DNA of 64,000 bases from Saksenaea vasiformis B4078 (taxonomy: Eukaryota > Mucoromycota > Mucoromycetes > Mucorales > Saksenaeaceae): the NCBI GenBank assembly GCA_000697055.1, contig JNDT01001905.1:62001-126000 (forward strand), written 5' to 3'. Made by a program: the position numbers and the translations under genes. Under the pieces are notes generated by a model. It did not search any database. It was not told where the DNA came from and saw nothing but the letters and a program-made list of their open reading frames with translations. Positions 15,505-27,527 of the stretch are shown here, piece by piece; within the stretch, counting starts at the first letter, position 1, and the number at the start of each line of letters is the position of its first letter.

Positions 15505-16288
15505 CGAGACAACAACGACGATAAGACAACAAAAAGTGAAATATTTTATGAAGACAACGTATACATTATCTTTTAAGTAGTGCTCAAACGTAGCATTGGA
15601 AAATGTAAGAACGCAGTTGAATAAAATTCCCGATAAAAAGGACATATTAAAATTAGGAACCCCTTGTTGTCATCAACTAGACACCTTTTCCCTTAACGCA
15701 GCCAAAAAAAAATTTTTTTTGGGCCGTTGTGTTGGACACTGGAGAGGACCATGTCGTTCAATCCTATCATCGCTACATCACTGCATCGGAAATTTTTTTA
15801 TCAGAGTCAAAGAAGGAGGACAGTTAAAGGACGAATGCCACGCTGTATTTGATTCGACGTGGTCACCCACAGTCATTCTTCAAGATAACTCCGTTTTTCC
15901 AAATCCGTCCGTCAGCATAGCACTACAATTATACAATATTGCATAAACGACGTGGTAAGAAGACAGGTTTTATTTTGTACTCTCTCCAACTAGTAACACT
16001 GCTTTGAAAGGGAAAAAAAAATCTTGCCAGTGTGACATTCGGATGCAGGATGAAAAATAAAACAATAGCACTGACACGACTAGACACCAAAAAGAAAATT
16101 GCGAGGATACGCCACGATTTGTTGCAAACAGTGGCAACGTTGCATGGAACTTTCTTTCGGAAGTACATTGGCTATAAATAAAAAGGAGGTTTTGGTAGTA
16201 TATTCTAAGCTCGGAATAGTATGGACTGCAGGTATAGGATGCAAGCTAGTTTATTAAAAAGCCCTTCAAAATCATTTCTCTGATAACC

Positions 16289-17946
16289 TTAGTCTATCCG
16301 AAATCGATCATTTTCCGTTGGGCAGTAAATCTATTGGTAGATGAGATCGAGGGTATGCTTGCAGCTGAACTTACTTGCTGGTAATCGCCCCAATTCATCA
16401 GTGTCGCTTTGTTGGCCTGCGTCAAGAAAATATTGTTCCACAACGCCTAGCAAGTGTTCCATGTTACATATCGGCTACCGGATGAGATGCGTCCCTTTTA
16501 CCTTGGATATCCATTCATGCCCTATGAAGCTCAGGTGGAGGCAGTCGAAATTACTTAAGTCATTAGTGAGAACGGTCCCGTAAAGGATGCCGTGTTACCT
16601 TAGCGCCTCGAGAGGAAGTGTCACGAAGTTGATTGGCGCCGGACTATACACAACAGCAAACTGTGGATCGTTGTAGGCATTGAATTTTTCAGCAATCATC
16701 TTGAGTTTGTTGTTCAGCACTATGAGCGAAAACTGCTCAGTAACGTTGAGAAAAAAAAGTTGTTGCGGTGTACCTGTAGCGGCCCTGTCCATTATTTTCC
16801 GGGATGCTTTGGTATGAATGCACCAGCATTCAACTTGATTAAACTGAAATGTAGTACGATCGAGAGGTTGACAGTACTCCTGATCGGCAGAGATAAGGTT
16901 TATGTCCGATATGTTAGGCGTAGCAACTATATTATTTGATGAATCATCCCACTCTTTGTTTCTATTTCTTTCTTTTTCTTGCAGGATAGCTTTACTGAGA
17001 TTGACCAAGGCACGAGGCACCTCCTTTCGTAAAGATGTCATCATCTCTTCAATGATTGCACCAAAACGTTCAGGATCATAGTAGCTCATGATGCACGCAT
17101 AGCACTGATCGACCGCTATAAAATGTAAGCGAATAAAGGATACGACCAGGTAAAACATACTTCCGACGAAAACATTGATCAATTTCCAGTCCTCTTCATA
17201 ATTTATGCCAGGATAGTTTCGTAGAGCTTAGCAATACGAAAGTGAGCTTTCTTCATCCGTAACAACCCATCATGTAGACCTTCTAAAAAATACGCCGTCT
17301 GAGGAGCGAGATTCTCAGCCATCACACCAGATTGTGCGACGTTTAAATGATCAAAGGACGGCCGGTCTATCAAAACAAACGAACGTTTATAGGATAGGAA
17401 CCTTTACCATGAAAAAAAGCACATACACTGCCATTGCGGACAAATACTACCTACAAACATATGTCAGCATTTTCTTTTTGCTTTTCTTTCTTTCTAGCGC
17501 TGCAAGGCATGCCTTGGCAGTATTCGATGAAGTGCTCTCCTCGAGAAGCACCCCGAAGGTTTGGACTGTATCGCTTTATAAGATTCGGCAACGTGACAAC
17601 CCCTTCATCGCCGCCTGCGCCAAAACTTCCGCCACGATATTCATGGAGTAACTTCCAGCTGACTAGGCTCTCTTGGATTCCTTTGGTTCCAAAACCGGCC
17701 ATAAGGCTGAGAGGACCAAAAAAAAAAAAAGGATGAACACCAGAGAGTGTACTGGAAGTAAACCCCATACCTGTCTCCAAAACCTCCTATCACTTTGATA
17801 TCGTCCGGTCGAAGATCTCGCGCATCCGTTGGCGGCGTATCTCTTGGTCTAAGCATTGGACACTCTTCAATTTTGTCAACTGTTTTACTACATACAACCG
17901 CTACAAGTGTTAGGAGAGCAAAGAAGGTCTTTCCGTTAAATAGCAT
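16289..17946 (-). CDS. secreted GDSL lipase, phospholipase B1-like (copy B)
   Basis: Eleven exons (17771-17946, 17513-17706, 17427-17450, 17280-17366, 17161-17226, 16996-17115, 16774-16926, 16599-16719, 16502-16553, 16375-16446, 16289-16330) give 368 aa. A signal peptide at about residues 1-19 precedes CPMLRPRDTPPTDARDLRPD. GDSLMAGFGTKG provides Ser59 and DCLH provides Asp317/His320. The GxND block is GTVD, with Val184 in place of the conserved Asn. In the DxxH block, flanking residues also differ from copies A, C and D (FDCLHLS instead of DCFHPS). Exon 2 seems to end at a GC donor (CAAG/GCATGC), because no GT site keeps the frame. The rest of the fold is intact, with the same exon sizes as copy D. 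It is an intact gene, but probably altered in catalysis or substrate. Confidence 0.85.
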
Positions 17947-18634
17947 GGATTAGTCCTTTTGGCCGGAAGCAAACAAATGGATCGGATCTGATTTGTATTC
18001 ACACTTGAAAAGACGTGACAAAGAAAAGAAACATGAGAACAATTCTTAAGCTCAGGTGTTCAGCAACATTCCTAAGCAATAGCTTCCAGGACAGAATCCT
18101 TTTGTAACGAATTCGGATCGAGCGACTCAGTTCAAGACTGACATGCTGAAGGGTGGCGATTGCTTTCTGTTGCAGAACGCAAATGCATAAAATGCCAAAT
18201 CCTTTCCATAATAATGGACGGTGCTTGAGTTCCCTTTTGACGTCCTATTTCCCAAGCGATATTGAAATTGGCTGGATGATTTGGCCCAGTCTTCAACGCA
18301 TCGTATGTAATCCGTTTTGTACCAAAAGTTTCCTTATTTGAGTAGGTGATGCCCTGGTATTTCTTGCATTGAAAAAAAAATTGTAACACTTAACAAGAAA
18401 CAGGCGTACGTAATTACGCCAACGAAATGTCCTTTGAGTTGATATACAAAAGGCTACTTCCCATGCAAGGATAACTACATTCGACGTAACGCTTATTTGA
18501 CGCTAGCACAAAACAATTTAAAAGTTGGTGCAGAATGACAAAAAAAAATTTAGTGAATTATACAACCATCTCCATTCAGTTTTGCTGCTTTCCCATAGAT
18601 ACACATGAGCAGTTTGTGTGTAAGTGCGAATCAG

Positions 18635-20302
18635 TTAGTTGACACGGAAACGGTCTGTTTCGTTTGGGCAGTAGATCTAAACGTAGCCAAGTCATGAGAA
18701 ATGAAAAAGTTGGTGGATGGTTTTCTTACCGGCATCTCGGTATCCCAGACCCAGGAGCTTATTTTTTCAGATTTAGGAACAAACATCGAGTTCCATATGG
18801 ACTAACATGTTTTGAAGGTTAGTGATAGACTGAAAAAGAATGGGATTTTCAGAAACCTTGGCTATCCATCCGTGACCCAACACGCTAGGGTGAAAGCAAT
18901 CGCCATCACTACAAAATAAAGATGTTTAGCTATAGCATGTTGTTTCCCCCCCTCTAACAAAATGACTTTAACATCTCGTGAGTAAGGCTGCTGTAATTGA
19001 TAGAAGCTGGCGTATGCATAACTGCAAAATCGTCGTTGGATAGTGCTTTGTATTTGTCGTAGATAGCTTCTATGTGCCTGTTTTGCGCTATTTTCCAAGA
19101 AAAAGCAACAAAAAATAAATTATCGCACCCTTCTTTTTATTGAACATGAGACCCAGCCTCTTACCATCTGCTAGATCATCCATGCCTGAAAGCTGTTGCT
19201 CCCATAGACTGCAGGCACATAATATTTGACGAGGACGGACGTTGATGAATGGGAGAATTGCACAGTGACGGTGCAAAGGGATTATTTGAAATACCTGCGA
19301 CACCTGGATGCTTCCAACTAAAAGACAATGGTTGGAACATGGATAAATGAATAAATAAAAAAAGGCGGGGTCTTGTACACGTACTGATATTTACTATCAC
19401 TCGAGGAACTTGTTTTCGGATACGGTCTAGCGCCTGGTCAAGATCTTCCAGGTACCATGCTGCCATTCTCTGAGCTCCCAGAAAACAGTGATAGCATTGA
19501 TCGTTTGCTAAGAGCAAGTTGTTGTTACTTACAGTAAGTACATGGTAAGGAGAAAATTACTCACATCCGATTTGAATATTAATCAATTTCCATTCGTCCT
19601 TGTATGGTTCCAAGGATGGAATTAGATAATCTAACATCCCTTGAAGATTCACTGCCATGGTGCCACTCTGTGCGCTATTCAATCGATCCAATTCAGGCTT
19701 ATCTATAGAGGGGAAAAAAGAAAATTGTTCAGAGAGACATGTCTATGTCATAGGCTTTCAGTATTGTTGATGATGATAGTTTACGTTTTGGACATAGAAT
19801 CCCTAGATGAAGAGCTTAGTTATCAGAGACAGTTTCATTTTTCCCCTACCAAAGCATAGTTCCATGCTATGTTCTCCTACTGATGAGCCGTGGACTTCGT
19901 TGCTGTATCGTTTAATGAAATTGGGTAATGTGATAGCACCCTCATCGCCTCCTGCACCGAAACTCAAGCCACGATCCTCTCGCAGCTCAAGAAGGCTGTA
20001 TCCCCTCCATCCATCCGCAAGTAATCCAGCCATAATACTAATCAACTTTAAGATACTCCAGACTATACGACGGTATATCCCCCCCCTTTCTCTCTTCCTT
20101 TTTCTTTTTGTTACCTGTCACCAATAGCAGCAACCACTGTTATATCGTCAGGTCGAAGATCCTGAACACTGGTTGGTTTATTGTCTCGCGGCGTTAGCGC
20201 TGGACAATCATTGATATTGCTTGCATTTTGATAAGCAACTGCAAAATTTGTCGACAAGAACAATTCAAATAGAATAAAAAGTAAAATTGTTGTATGCTTC
20301 AT
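18635..20302 (-). CDS. secreted GDSL lipase, phospholipase B1-like (copy C)
   Basis: Ten exons (20115-20302, 19850-20037, 19785-19802, 19565-19702, 19385-19507, 19165-19317, 18973-19087, 18857-18908, 18730-18801, 18635-18676) give 362 aa. The signal peptide covers about residues 1-23. The GDS nucleophile is Ser63, GSND (Asn179, Asp180) is complete, and DCFH gives Asp311/His314. The segment after GDS reads SIMAGLLADGW rather than the AGFGxKG of the other three copies, so the active-site loop has diverged. The fourth exon fuses two exons that are separate in copies A, B and D. The start was set at the ATG beginning the hydrophobic leader; an ATG 49 codons upstream would add a basic extension before the leader. 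Predicted as a catalytically complete secreted lipase. Confidence 0.88.
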
Positions 20303-21272
20303 ACGATAGTCAGTTTCAGTTGAAAAACGTGGATATCCCTTCTCTCTGCTTTTATTATTTCGTTTGCGAGCTCTTATGTGTGGCATTTTGTTTAGGACCG
20401 AAGCACACCAAATGTAACTTTGACATTGTCCAAATCTCGATTGCCCCATTTTAAGTTAACAACATCAAATCCCTTGAGCGGATCATACTATATATTAAAA
20501 AAAAGGTTTTATTTATCCAAATAAATGCCGCGTAATCATCTACTATCTTCCCTATGCTGCGACCAAAAAAGAAAAGCACAGGAAGAAATTTACTTGCAAA
20601 AGGTTAAGGTTCCATTCCAACGCTGACCCTGCTACGAAACATTCTTGCATCCAATCTTGCTTTTAGTCTATACAGACACCTACAAACATGCTTGTTTTCA
20701 TTTTAAAGAAAAATGTAACATGAAGGAAAATCAGTAACATAAGCAAATATCCTGTTCTGAAAAGTTTACCCTGGTGAAAGTCATTGTATTACTTTATGTT
20801 GTGCAGAAAGGAACGCAACATAGGTTAAAAAAAAAAAAGGAAAAGGATTGGGGAATGTAAAACATTGGTAACCACTAATCGTTTCGCCTCAGGCATGGAT
20901 GGGTTCTTTGTCAGCCTCTTACAATAGGGCAATCTTTTCCCCGTAGGCAAGTTATGCATGAGTCTGAGTTGTTAGCATATTTTGTCAAACCTCACTCACA
21001 CTAATGCTAGCAGTACGTATCGTTGTTATGGTTGCTCACCTCTCTAAAGAAGTAAAAAATCTTTTTATGACGATGACAATTCCATCTTTTCCATAAAGAG
21101 AACTGTTGTTCCCAAGAACTTTCACATGTGGGATCACAGATTGACTATTCATACAAAAGCGGGCATTTCATTTTAGTTGGGTAGAATAAGACACAAGAAC
21201 TAGTGCTTGTTACACAATAAATAACTACGCTTGACGCTAATAGGTAATAGATAAAACTATATGGTATTACGA

Positions 21273-23056
21273 TTAATCTACTTGGAAACGATCGCTTTCC
21301 TTGGGACAATAGATCTAACCGCAAAGGTAAAAAGGAAAAAAAATTTTTTTAGTCAATGTCAACAATTTAAATTTTTTTTGCCTTACATCAAGCTTAGGAT
21401 CAAAATCCAAAATCGTTGGCTTGCTTGCTAGAGGCAGGAAAAGGCTGTTCCAGACAACCTAAGTACGCCCGGCTGTTAGCCAAAACATCTCCGCGATTTT
21501 TCTGACGCCACAAACAAACCTTTGAAATCCATTGATGACCTTTGATACTTGGGTGGAAGCAGTCAATGTCACTTGTAGACAAAACGCACGTTCGGGTTAA
21601 TACATTTGTGGGTTTATAAACACATTTCCTTTTTTTTTTACCTTAGGCCATCAACGGGGAAGCTAGTAATGTTGATTGGTGCAGGGGTGAACATGACAGC
21701 AAAGTTGTCATTGCTCAATGCTTTGTATTTTTCATAGATGCTTCGTACTTGCTGATCGTATCCTGTATGTACCCCATGTGATGAGCTCATTGATTTTATT
21801 TTATTTTTTTCTCTTTCTCGGGTTGTCCTACCTGCAGCGACATTGTCCATTTCAGGACGGTACTTCTTATCAATAGCACAGGGACATTCAACCTTATTGA
21901 ACATAAAGTCCGTTGATTTGAATGGCTCGCAGTATTTTTGACCAGCAGTAACGGTATAGACACCAGACACGTTAAATACACCAACTTTTTTTTTTTAGTG
22001 GATTCGGGAGTTAGCGGGATTTTCCCCACAAAATAAAACTTTAACTTACTGAGATTAACGAGGACGCGAGGCACGTTTTTATGGATTCGCTCTATCGCCT
22101 TATCCAAATGTTGGCCGAACTTCTCTGGTGTGAGGATATCCAGGAAAGAGTCAATGCATGAAAGGCATTGGTCATTGCCTAGAAGAAGAAGAACAACCAC
22201 AAATGAGTTTCTAGCTTTCACCTCAAGGATATATATCTCTTACTTCCGATCTGTACATTGATCAACTTCCAGTCTGTATCATATTTGATACCTGGAAAGT
22301 TCTTCAGGGCTGTGTATTTGATTTAGATCACGAGATAATAAAAAATTTTTCATCCTTCTTGTCTTACCAGGCAAGAGGTAGTTCAGCTCATGTTCCAGAT
22401 CCAATGCCATGGCACCACTTTGTGCAGAATTCAGCTTGTCCTGACTAGGTCGATCTAGTAACATAAAAGAAAAAGGACATTGGTTATTTTTTTTTCCCTA
22501 CCCAAGATTTCCTCATTGAAAACTCACATTGGAATGGGGCACAGAGAAGACCTATGCACTAACTAGTTAGCAAAGATGGTCTGATATTTTTGTTTTTTTT
22601 TCTTTTTGGTTTTACGTTACCATAGCAAAGTTCGACCAAATGTTCACCAACAGAGGATCCGCCGAGCTGCGGACTGTAGTGCTTGATGAAATTGGGAACG
22701 GTAATAGAACCGTTATCACCGCCCACAGCGTAGCTCGCACCGCGGATTTCATGCAGGGACTTCAAATTGAAGATGTTGTCTCCTTGAATACCTTTAGCGC
22801 CAAAACCTGCCATGATACTTGTGGTTTTTTTATGTTAATGCTGAACTCATTGCATACAGTTCCTTTCTTTCTTTCTTGCTTACCTGTCGCCAACACCAGC
22901 AACGATCTTGATGTCGTCTGGTCGAAGATCGCGTGCATTGGTTGCAGCAGAGGCCCGAGGTTTGAGAGCAGGACAATCCGAGATCGAGGCAACATTGGCG
23001 GTTACTAGCGAGGCCACGAACGGAAGAACAAAGAAAACGAAGGAAGACGGTCTCAT
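21273..23056 (-). CDS. secreted GDSL lipase, phospholipase B1-like (copy D)
   Basis: Eleven exons (22884-23056, 22621-22817, 22528-22551, 22368-22454, 22244-22309, 22050-22178, 21832-21984, 21642-21762, 21520-21571, 21387-21458, 21273-21314) give 371 aa. A signal peptide at about residues 1-20 is followed by the DCPALKPR block and LRPDDIKIV. GDSIMAGFGAKG holds Ser58, the complete GSND holds Asn184 and Asp185, and DCFH holds Asp320/His323. Four cysteine-containing blocks (CYG, DQCLSC, KYCEP, ECPC) are shared with the other copies and suggest disulfides in a secreted enzyme. The last exon encodes IYCPKESDRF, a block conserved in all four copies. With copy B it retains the full ancestral intron set. 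It is the best candidate for a functional, least-derived member. Confidence 0.9.
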
Positions 23057-24045
23057 GCTTGCTTGCTTTGTTTGATGTTGATTTCTCGATGCAAGATCAT
23101 TCAGTATTTATACACTTTTTCATTTTACTGACAATTCCCACCAACCGCGCTATTACAATACGTCGCCCTTTTTTTTTATTATTTTATTTCCTGCCTTAAC
23201 TAGCAACACAAAAGTCAAGCTGAGTAATAATATTTTTTCGGCCGTTTTTGGATAGACAACGTGGGAGAGATGAAGTTTGATAGAGCCCTTCCCTAATGTT
23301 TATCTCATGCAAGTTTATCTTTTGTAAATAAAGAAAAGAACGGAAAGGATCGACATGACTGCTTCCTGATCTGCTACTATTTACAATGACCATAGATCAT
23401 ATAAATCATCCACTATTTTCCGATCTGAAACCCGCCTTCGTTACGTAACGAATAGAAGAAGGTCATTGATCTGCAGCTGACGATTGGTCCTACATGAGGT
23501 GAGCCAATGTTTTAATTCCCTTTACTGTTCCCAGGCACCCATGCTTCATCTCTCTCGCCCATGCTTCATTCCCAGGGAGCGGGCATAGTGATCAAAAGGT
23601 ACAACGTTGCATTAGTCAACCCAATCTCGTGAGAGAAAGACAGAGAGAGAGAGAGAGAGAAAAAATGTCCCGGCAGACTGGTTTTGTGCCTCCATTGGCA
23701 ATCTCTGTGTCAGATCATGGACATGGATGCAGCAACTAAGTGCTGCCATATTTCCCTCTTTGTGTAACGATAATCTTATGCAGCCTTGGCATTTCTGTTT
23801 TTCTTCTTTCTAAAAATGAAGGCGTACGACCTAACAAAGAACCAAATGGCTGGCTGGCTGGCTGGCTGGATGACACACATATACTTAATCTCTTTCACAT
23901 GTGTAGATTGAGTTTAGAAAAAAAAATGCAACGAATGATATTTGTTATGGAATGTAAAGAAAAAAAAAGAGATCAAATGAATAAGAAGGAAAACAAAAAA
24001 GTTTTACAAGTTTAACAGAGTAAAAAAAAAATGGCATCAGTTAGT
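23057..24045. other. intergenic
   Basis: This spacer holds the presumed promoter of lipase copy D and the 3' flank of the oxidase gene. A GA-dinucleotide run lies at 23642-23661, and a TGGC tetranucleotide run of about five units lies at 23847-23868. No gene is supported. Confidence 0.5.
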
Positions 24046-25933
24046 TTATATGGCCAAATCGTTAATGTTCTTTTCGACAAAAAGTTCTACGCCTACAGAG
24101 GGAATGCCATTGACGACGACATAGAGGAAACCGGAGCCGGGCGGGAAGATGGGGGCGGTGGGTGGTGCCTCAATGGTAGCAGACTGCATATCCTCAGAAA
24201 GCTTATGGCGCAAGATGACATAGCGCTGCGACATGTGCAGCGAGTGTGTGCTGAAGCCAGGTCTGAGCAAAGCCACCTTGACTTCAGGGTTACCCTTGGC
24301 CAAATCACCCAGATTCAACAGGATATCGAATTTCTGGCCGTAAACAACAACACGGGGAACATGGGACACAAGAGGACGCGTGGCGCTCTTGAACAAATAA
24401 GGAGGAGAGAAATACTCGACACGGAATTCGGTAGGATATTCAGCCGTGATATCCGGGGGATCCACGTTGTTCGAACCAGCGATCCAGACACGACCGTCAG
24501 GAAGCGTCAGAGCGACAGAGTGGTACATGCGTGCAATATCTGTATTAGCGAGACCCCTAATCCAGCGGTCCTCTCCCTTCTTCTCGGGATCGTAGATCAG
24601 AGGATCGAAGGTAGGGTCGTGGTTACGGCCGTTGTAACCAGCCCAGCCACGCTGACAGCCGTTGGCCCAGAAAATGGTGCCGTCTGGCAAAAGCACACCA
24701 TCAGGCATCAGACGGGGATAGACAAAGGTTTCCATTTCCCATTGGGGATTCTCGGCATCGAGATTGATACGACCACAGGTATCATCGGCTTTAGCGTTAT
24801 TCTTTCTAGCAGTCGATCCACCACAGATCAGGATCTCGGCCTGATAATTCTTCTCAGGATCCAACGGCAACAGGACTGCGCCACTAGTCAATGGGTAGGA
24901 ACGAGGATAGCCGGGCATGTCGGGTAATTTCTTGACAATACGACCCTTGTTATGATCGTAGATCATGGATTGTCTGTTCGCGAACAGGAACAGATTACCA
25001 TCGGGCAAAGCAAAGACAAACGGGTACCTAACAATAATACAAAAATGTGAGTAAGACGAGAACGAAAAAAAAAAAAGAAGAAGTTAGAAGTGTTGCAACG
25101 TACAAGTTGTAGGGCATGGTTTCGTTCAGGAAGGGAAGATCGACGGGAACCTCGGTTCTTGGAGGCCAGAACTCGTAGGAAGGAACATTGACTTCATCAC
25201 GGTTGACAGCTGTACCTTTGGTAGAGCCACCGACGATGATAATATCACCTTCGGGAAGCTGTTCGACAGTTGGGTACCAGCGGTTGACGTACATGTGACC
25301 TGTCTTCCATTCGGCCCACTCGCACGAGCCGTCCGTGCATGGGGTGAAGTGACGAATGGATTGCCATCCAGGCTCGGCTTTCCAGGTACGTCCGCGTCTT
25401 TCTCCGCCGCCGGTGTTGATCAGGGTTCCATTTGCTAAGAAACCACCAGCAGAACAGAAGGTGTTGGTATCCAAATGCAGTGCGCGGTAGGTGTCGGTTT
25501 TCAGGTCGTAAACGGTGGAAAAAGCACTCTGTCCAGAATCGAATTGCGCCTCGTTCCATTCGGCTAAGGCAAATCAGGGTTAATGTAAAGGTTCGATCAC
25601 TGCGGGCCTTCTTTTTGCTCACCTTTGTCAATGATCATGATGGTGTCCTCACTACATGAAGAAGAAGAAGAAGCATGATGTCAGTTTCTCGAAAACCGTG
25701 TGTCACACGATAGAAGAAAAAAAGACACTTTACTTGAGTAGGGTGGCATGCATGGCGGCGACGCCAGTACGGCCTTTTTGTTCCATTTTGCCCGTCTTGG
25801 CATAAGGCGAAACGAATTTCTGAGGCTGTGCCCAGGAGAAAGGTAGATCCCGAGATTCTTGTGCCTGGGCGAATTGAAGAGGGCCCAGACAGGATAAGAT
25901 GGCGGCAATGGAAACGAATGGTGTAGTTTTCAT
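24046..25933 (-). CDS. copper radical oxidase, glyoxal oxidase-like, secreted
   Basis: Four exons (25734-25933, 25623-25651, 25104-25563, 24046-25027) give 556 aa, close to characterised glyoxal oxidases. A signal peptide covers about residues 1-24. The body is a kelch-type propeller (GGG and VVGGS-type strands), followed by the C-terminal DUF1929 domain. All metal and cofactor residues can be placed: Cys113 (NTFCSAGG) for the Tyr-Cys crosslink, Tyr173 (RWYPT), the axial pair Tyr398-His399 (ARMYHSVAL), and His491 (GFSTHS). The family oxidises aldehydes or related small molecules and releases hydrogen peroxide outside the cell. The gene is divergent from a fasciclin gene across 271 bp. Galactose oxidase is less likely because of overall similarity to the glyoxal oxidase branch. 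The physiological substrate is not deducible. Confidence 0.92.
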
Positions 25934-26204
25934 TTCAATAGAATAGAAATGAAATGGTAAGGAAGGGTCGACTAACTATTTGGTTCCGCTCACAGGAAAA
26001 AGGGTTTGCTTTTTATGAATTAAAAAAAATTGAGAATAGGATGTGGTGTGATAATTTTCAGGGCCAAAATGGAGAGTGTGGTATATTATTAGAACACAGC
26101 GTGACCTCGTGTAACCCATTTTGCTATTCTTTTTCCACTGAGCGGGGTAATACGCGCTATTTATTTTTTTTACTGACTTCCTCTCTTTTTTTTACTCTTC
26201 TATC
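25934..26204. promoter_or_regulatory. shared divergent promoter
   Basis: Only 271 bp separate the start codons of the oxidase (minus) and the fasciclin protein (plus), so both promoters must lie in or overlap this interval. It contains T-rich tracts near both starts but no motif that I can name with confidence. Confidence 0.55.
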
Positions 26205-27527
26205 ATGGTTACTTTCCGCACCATGGCCATGATTGGCCTTGCAGTGCTTTCTAGCACGCTCGGCTCAGCTGATCCTCAGAGTTCCATGTGGGAGAACCTC
26301 GTAGGAACGGATATCAATGTAATTGACAGCCATTGTGTAGCCGTTACATCATATTCACCTTTCTCGCCTTTCTGTCTGTAGTCGCCGCTAGCCAAGGTGC
26401 TCCAACAGCCTAAATTCTCAGCTTTTCAAGACTTTCTTTCTAACCAAAAGTCTCTCACTTTCTTCCTTCCGAATGCCGATGCTATCAATGCCGCCGTTTC
26501 TGCTGGCGCATTGAATCTCACACAAACCAATGCCACTATCAATGCTTTCCTTTATCATCTTCTTCCGCAATCTTATGATACGGAAACCCTCCGAGATACG
26601 GGTCGCAAAGTTTATGCAACCGCTTCTCCCGGCGAACTCAGTGTCATTGCTGGTCCTGCGCAAGAGGATGATTCCAAGACGCAAGTCCTTGCAGGCGTTA
26701 CAACCGCCAATGTGGTCACACCAGATATCAAAACATCGAATGGTACGTAGCAAAATGATTGTTTATCCGCGCTCGGTCGCACACTTGGACCGCCTTCCCC
26801 CCCCCCTTTTGCTCTCCTTTCTAGACATGCAAAGCCCCGAAAAAAAAATTACCATTTACGCTATACTATTTTTTTTTCTATTTATTTAGGTATGATACAT
26901 ATCATTGACCATTTCCTGCAACCTCCTGTCAACACACTCGAAACAATTGCCAATGTGAAAGATCTTGGTTCGTACAACAAACTACTCACTTCGCAAAAAT
27001 TATCTTATCTTGTCGCGGCAAGAGATAAGACAATCCTTGCAGCGAATAATGAAGCATGGAATGCTATCAATCGCTCGAGTATTGCGTCTGGTATTTTGAT
27101 CCATGATCTAAAATACCAGGTCTTGGACGGTGTCTATCTATCATCACAATTCAAGGATGGAATCACCTTACCAACCGATTACGCACGAGCCCAATTGTCT
27201 ATCAGCAAGAACGGAGATGGCCAGTACATTGTCACTGGTAGATCGCCGAATAATACGGCAAAAATTGTTCAGGCCGACATCCTTACCAGGAATGGTGTTA
27301 TTCATATTGTCGACAAGGTGTTAGATGCCGACGCGACTGCGGATGGCTCGGTCGATCCAAGTGAGACAACGCGTTACCAAGGCTCGGTGCCAATTTTGCA
27401 TCCCGCCTCAGAAACAAACAAACCCAAGTCCCAGGGGTCACCACCAATCGCCGCTCGCCTGTCAACAACATCATCTTTTGTTCTTCCGGTAGTCGTGATG
27501 ATAACGATGGCTCTTGTCGTCCTGTAA
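26205..27527 (+). CDS. fasciclin (FAS1) domain protein, probable GPI anchor
   Basis: Three exons (26205-26318, 26382-26742, 26890-27527) give 370 aa. A signal peptide is present at about residues 1-22. Two FAS1 repeats follow. The first contains LTFFLPNADAINA and a later IIDHFL; the second contains YLVAARDKTILAAN and ends in the classic GVIHIVDKVLD block. Four or more NxS/T sites lie between them. The C terminus has a Ser/Thr-rich spacer and an uninterrupted hydrophobic tail (VLPVVVMITMALVVL), as expected for glycosylphosphatidylinositol attachment. FAS1 proteins act at the cell surface or wall, often in adhesion. The gene is divergent from the oxidase, suggesting co-expression, which is an inference. 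Confidence 0.9.

Larger units (their letters stand above)
13917..23056 (-). other. tandem array of four GDSL phospholipase B-like genes
   Basis: Four full-length paralogues (13917-15504, 16289-17946, 18635-20302, 21273-23056) lie head to tail on the minus strand. The spacers of about 780, 690 and 970 bp contain no other supported gene. Exon sizes are almost superimposable between copies: exon 3 is 18-24 nt, and exons of 87, 66, 153, 121, 52, 72 and 42 nt recur. This shows descent from one gene by duplication. The third copy lacks the intron between exons 4 and 5 of its relatives, and the first lacks the intron before the penultimate block, so intron loss followed duplication. All four have signal peptides. 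Confidence 0.9.

Noticed and set aside
24031..24927. 298-codon plus-strand frame
   Set aside because: It lies antisense to the last exon of the copper radical oxidase; no domain, and the opposite strand has conserved catalytic motifs.
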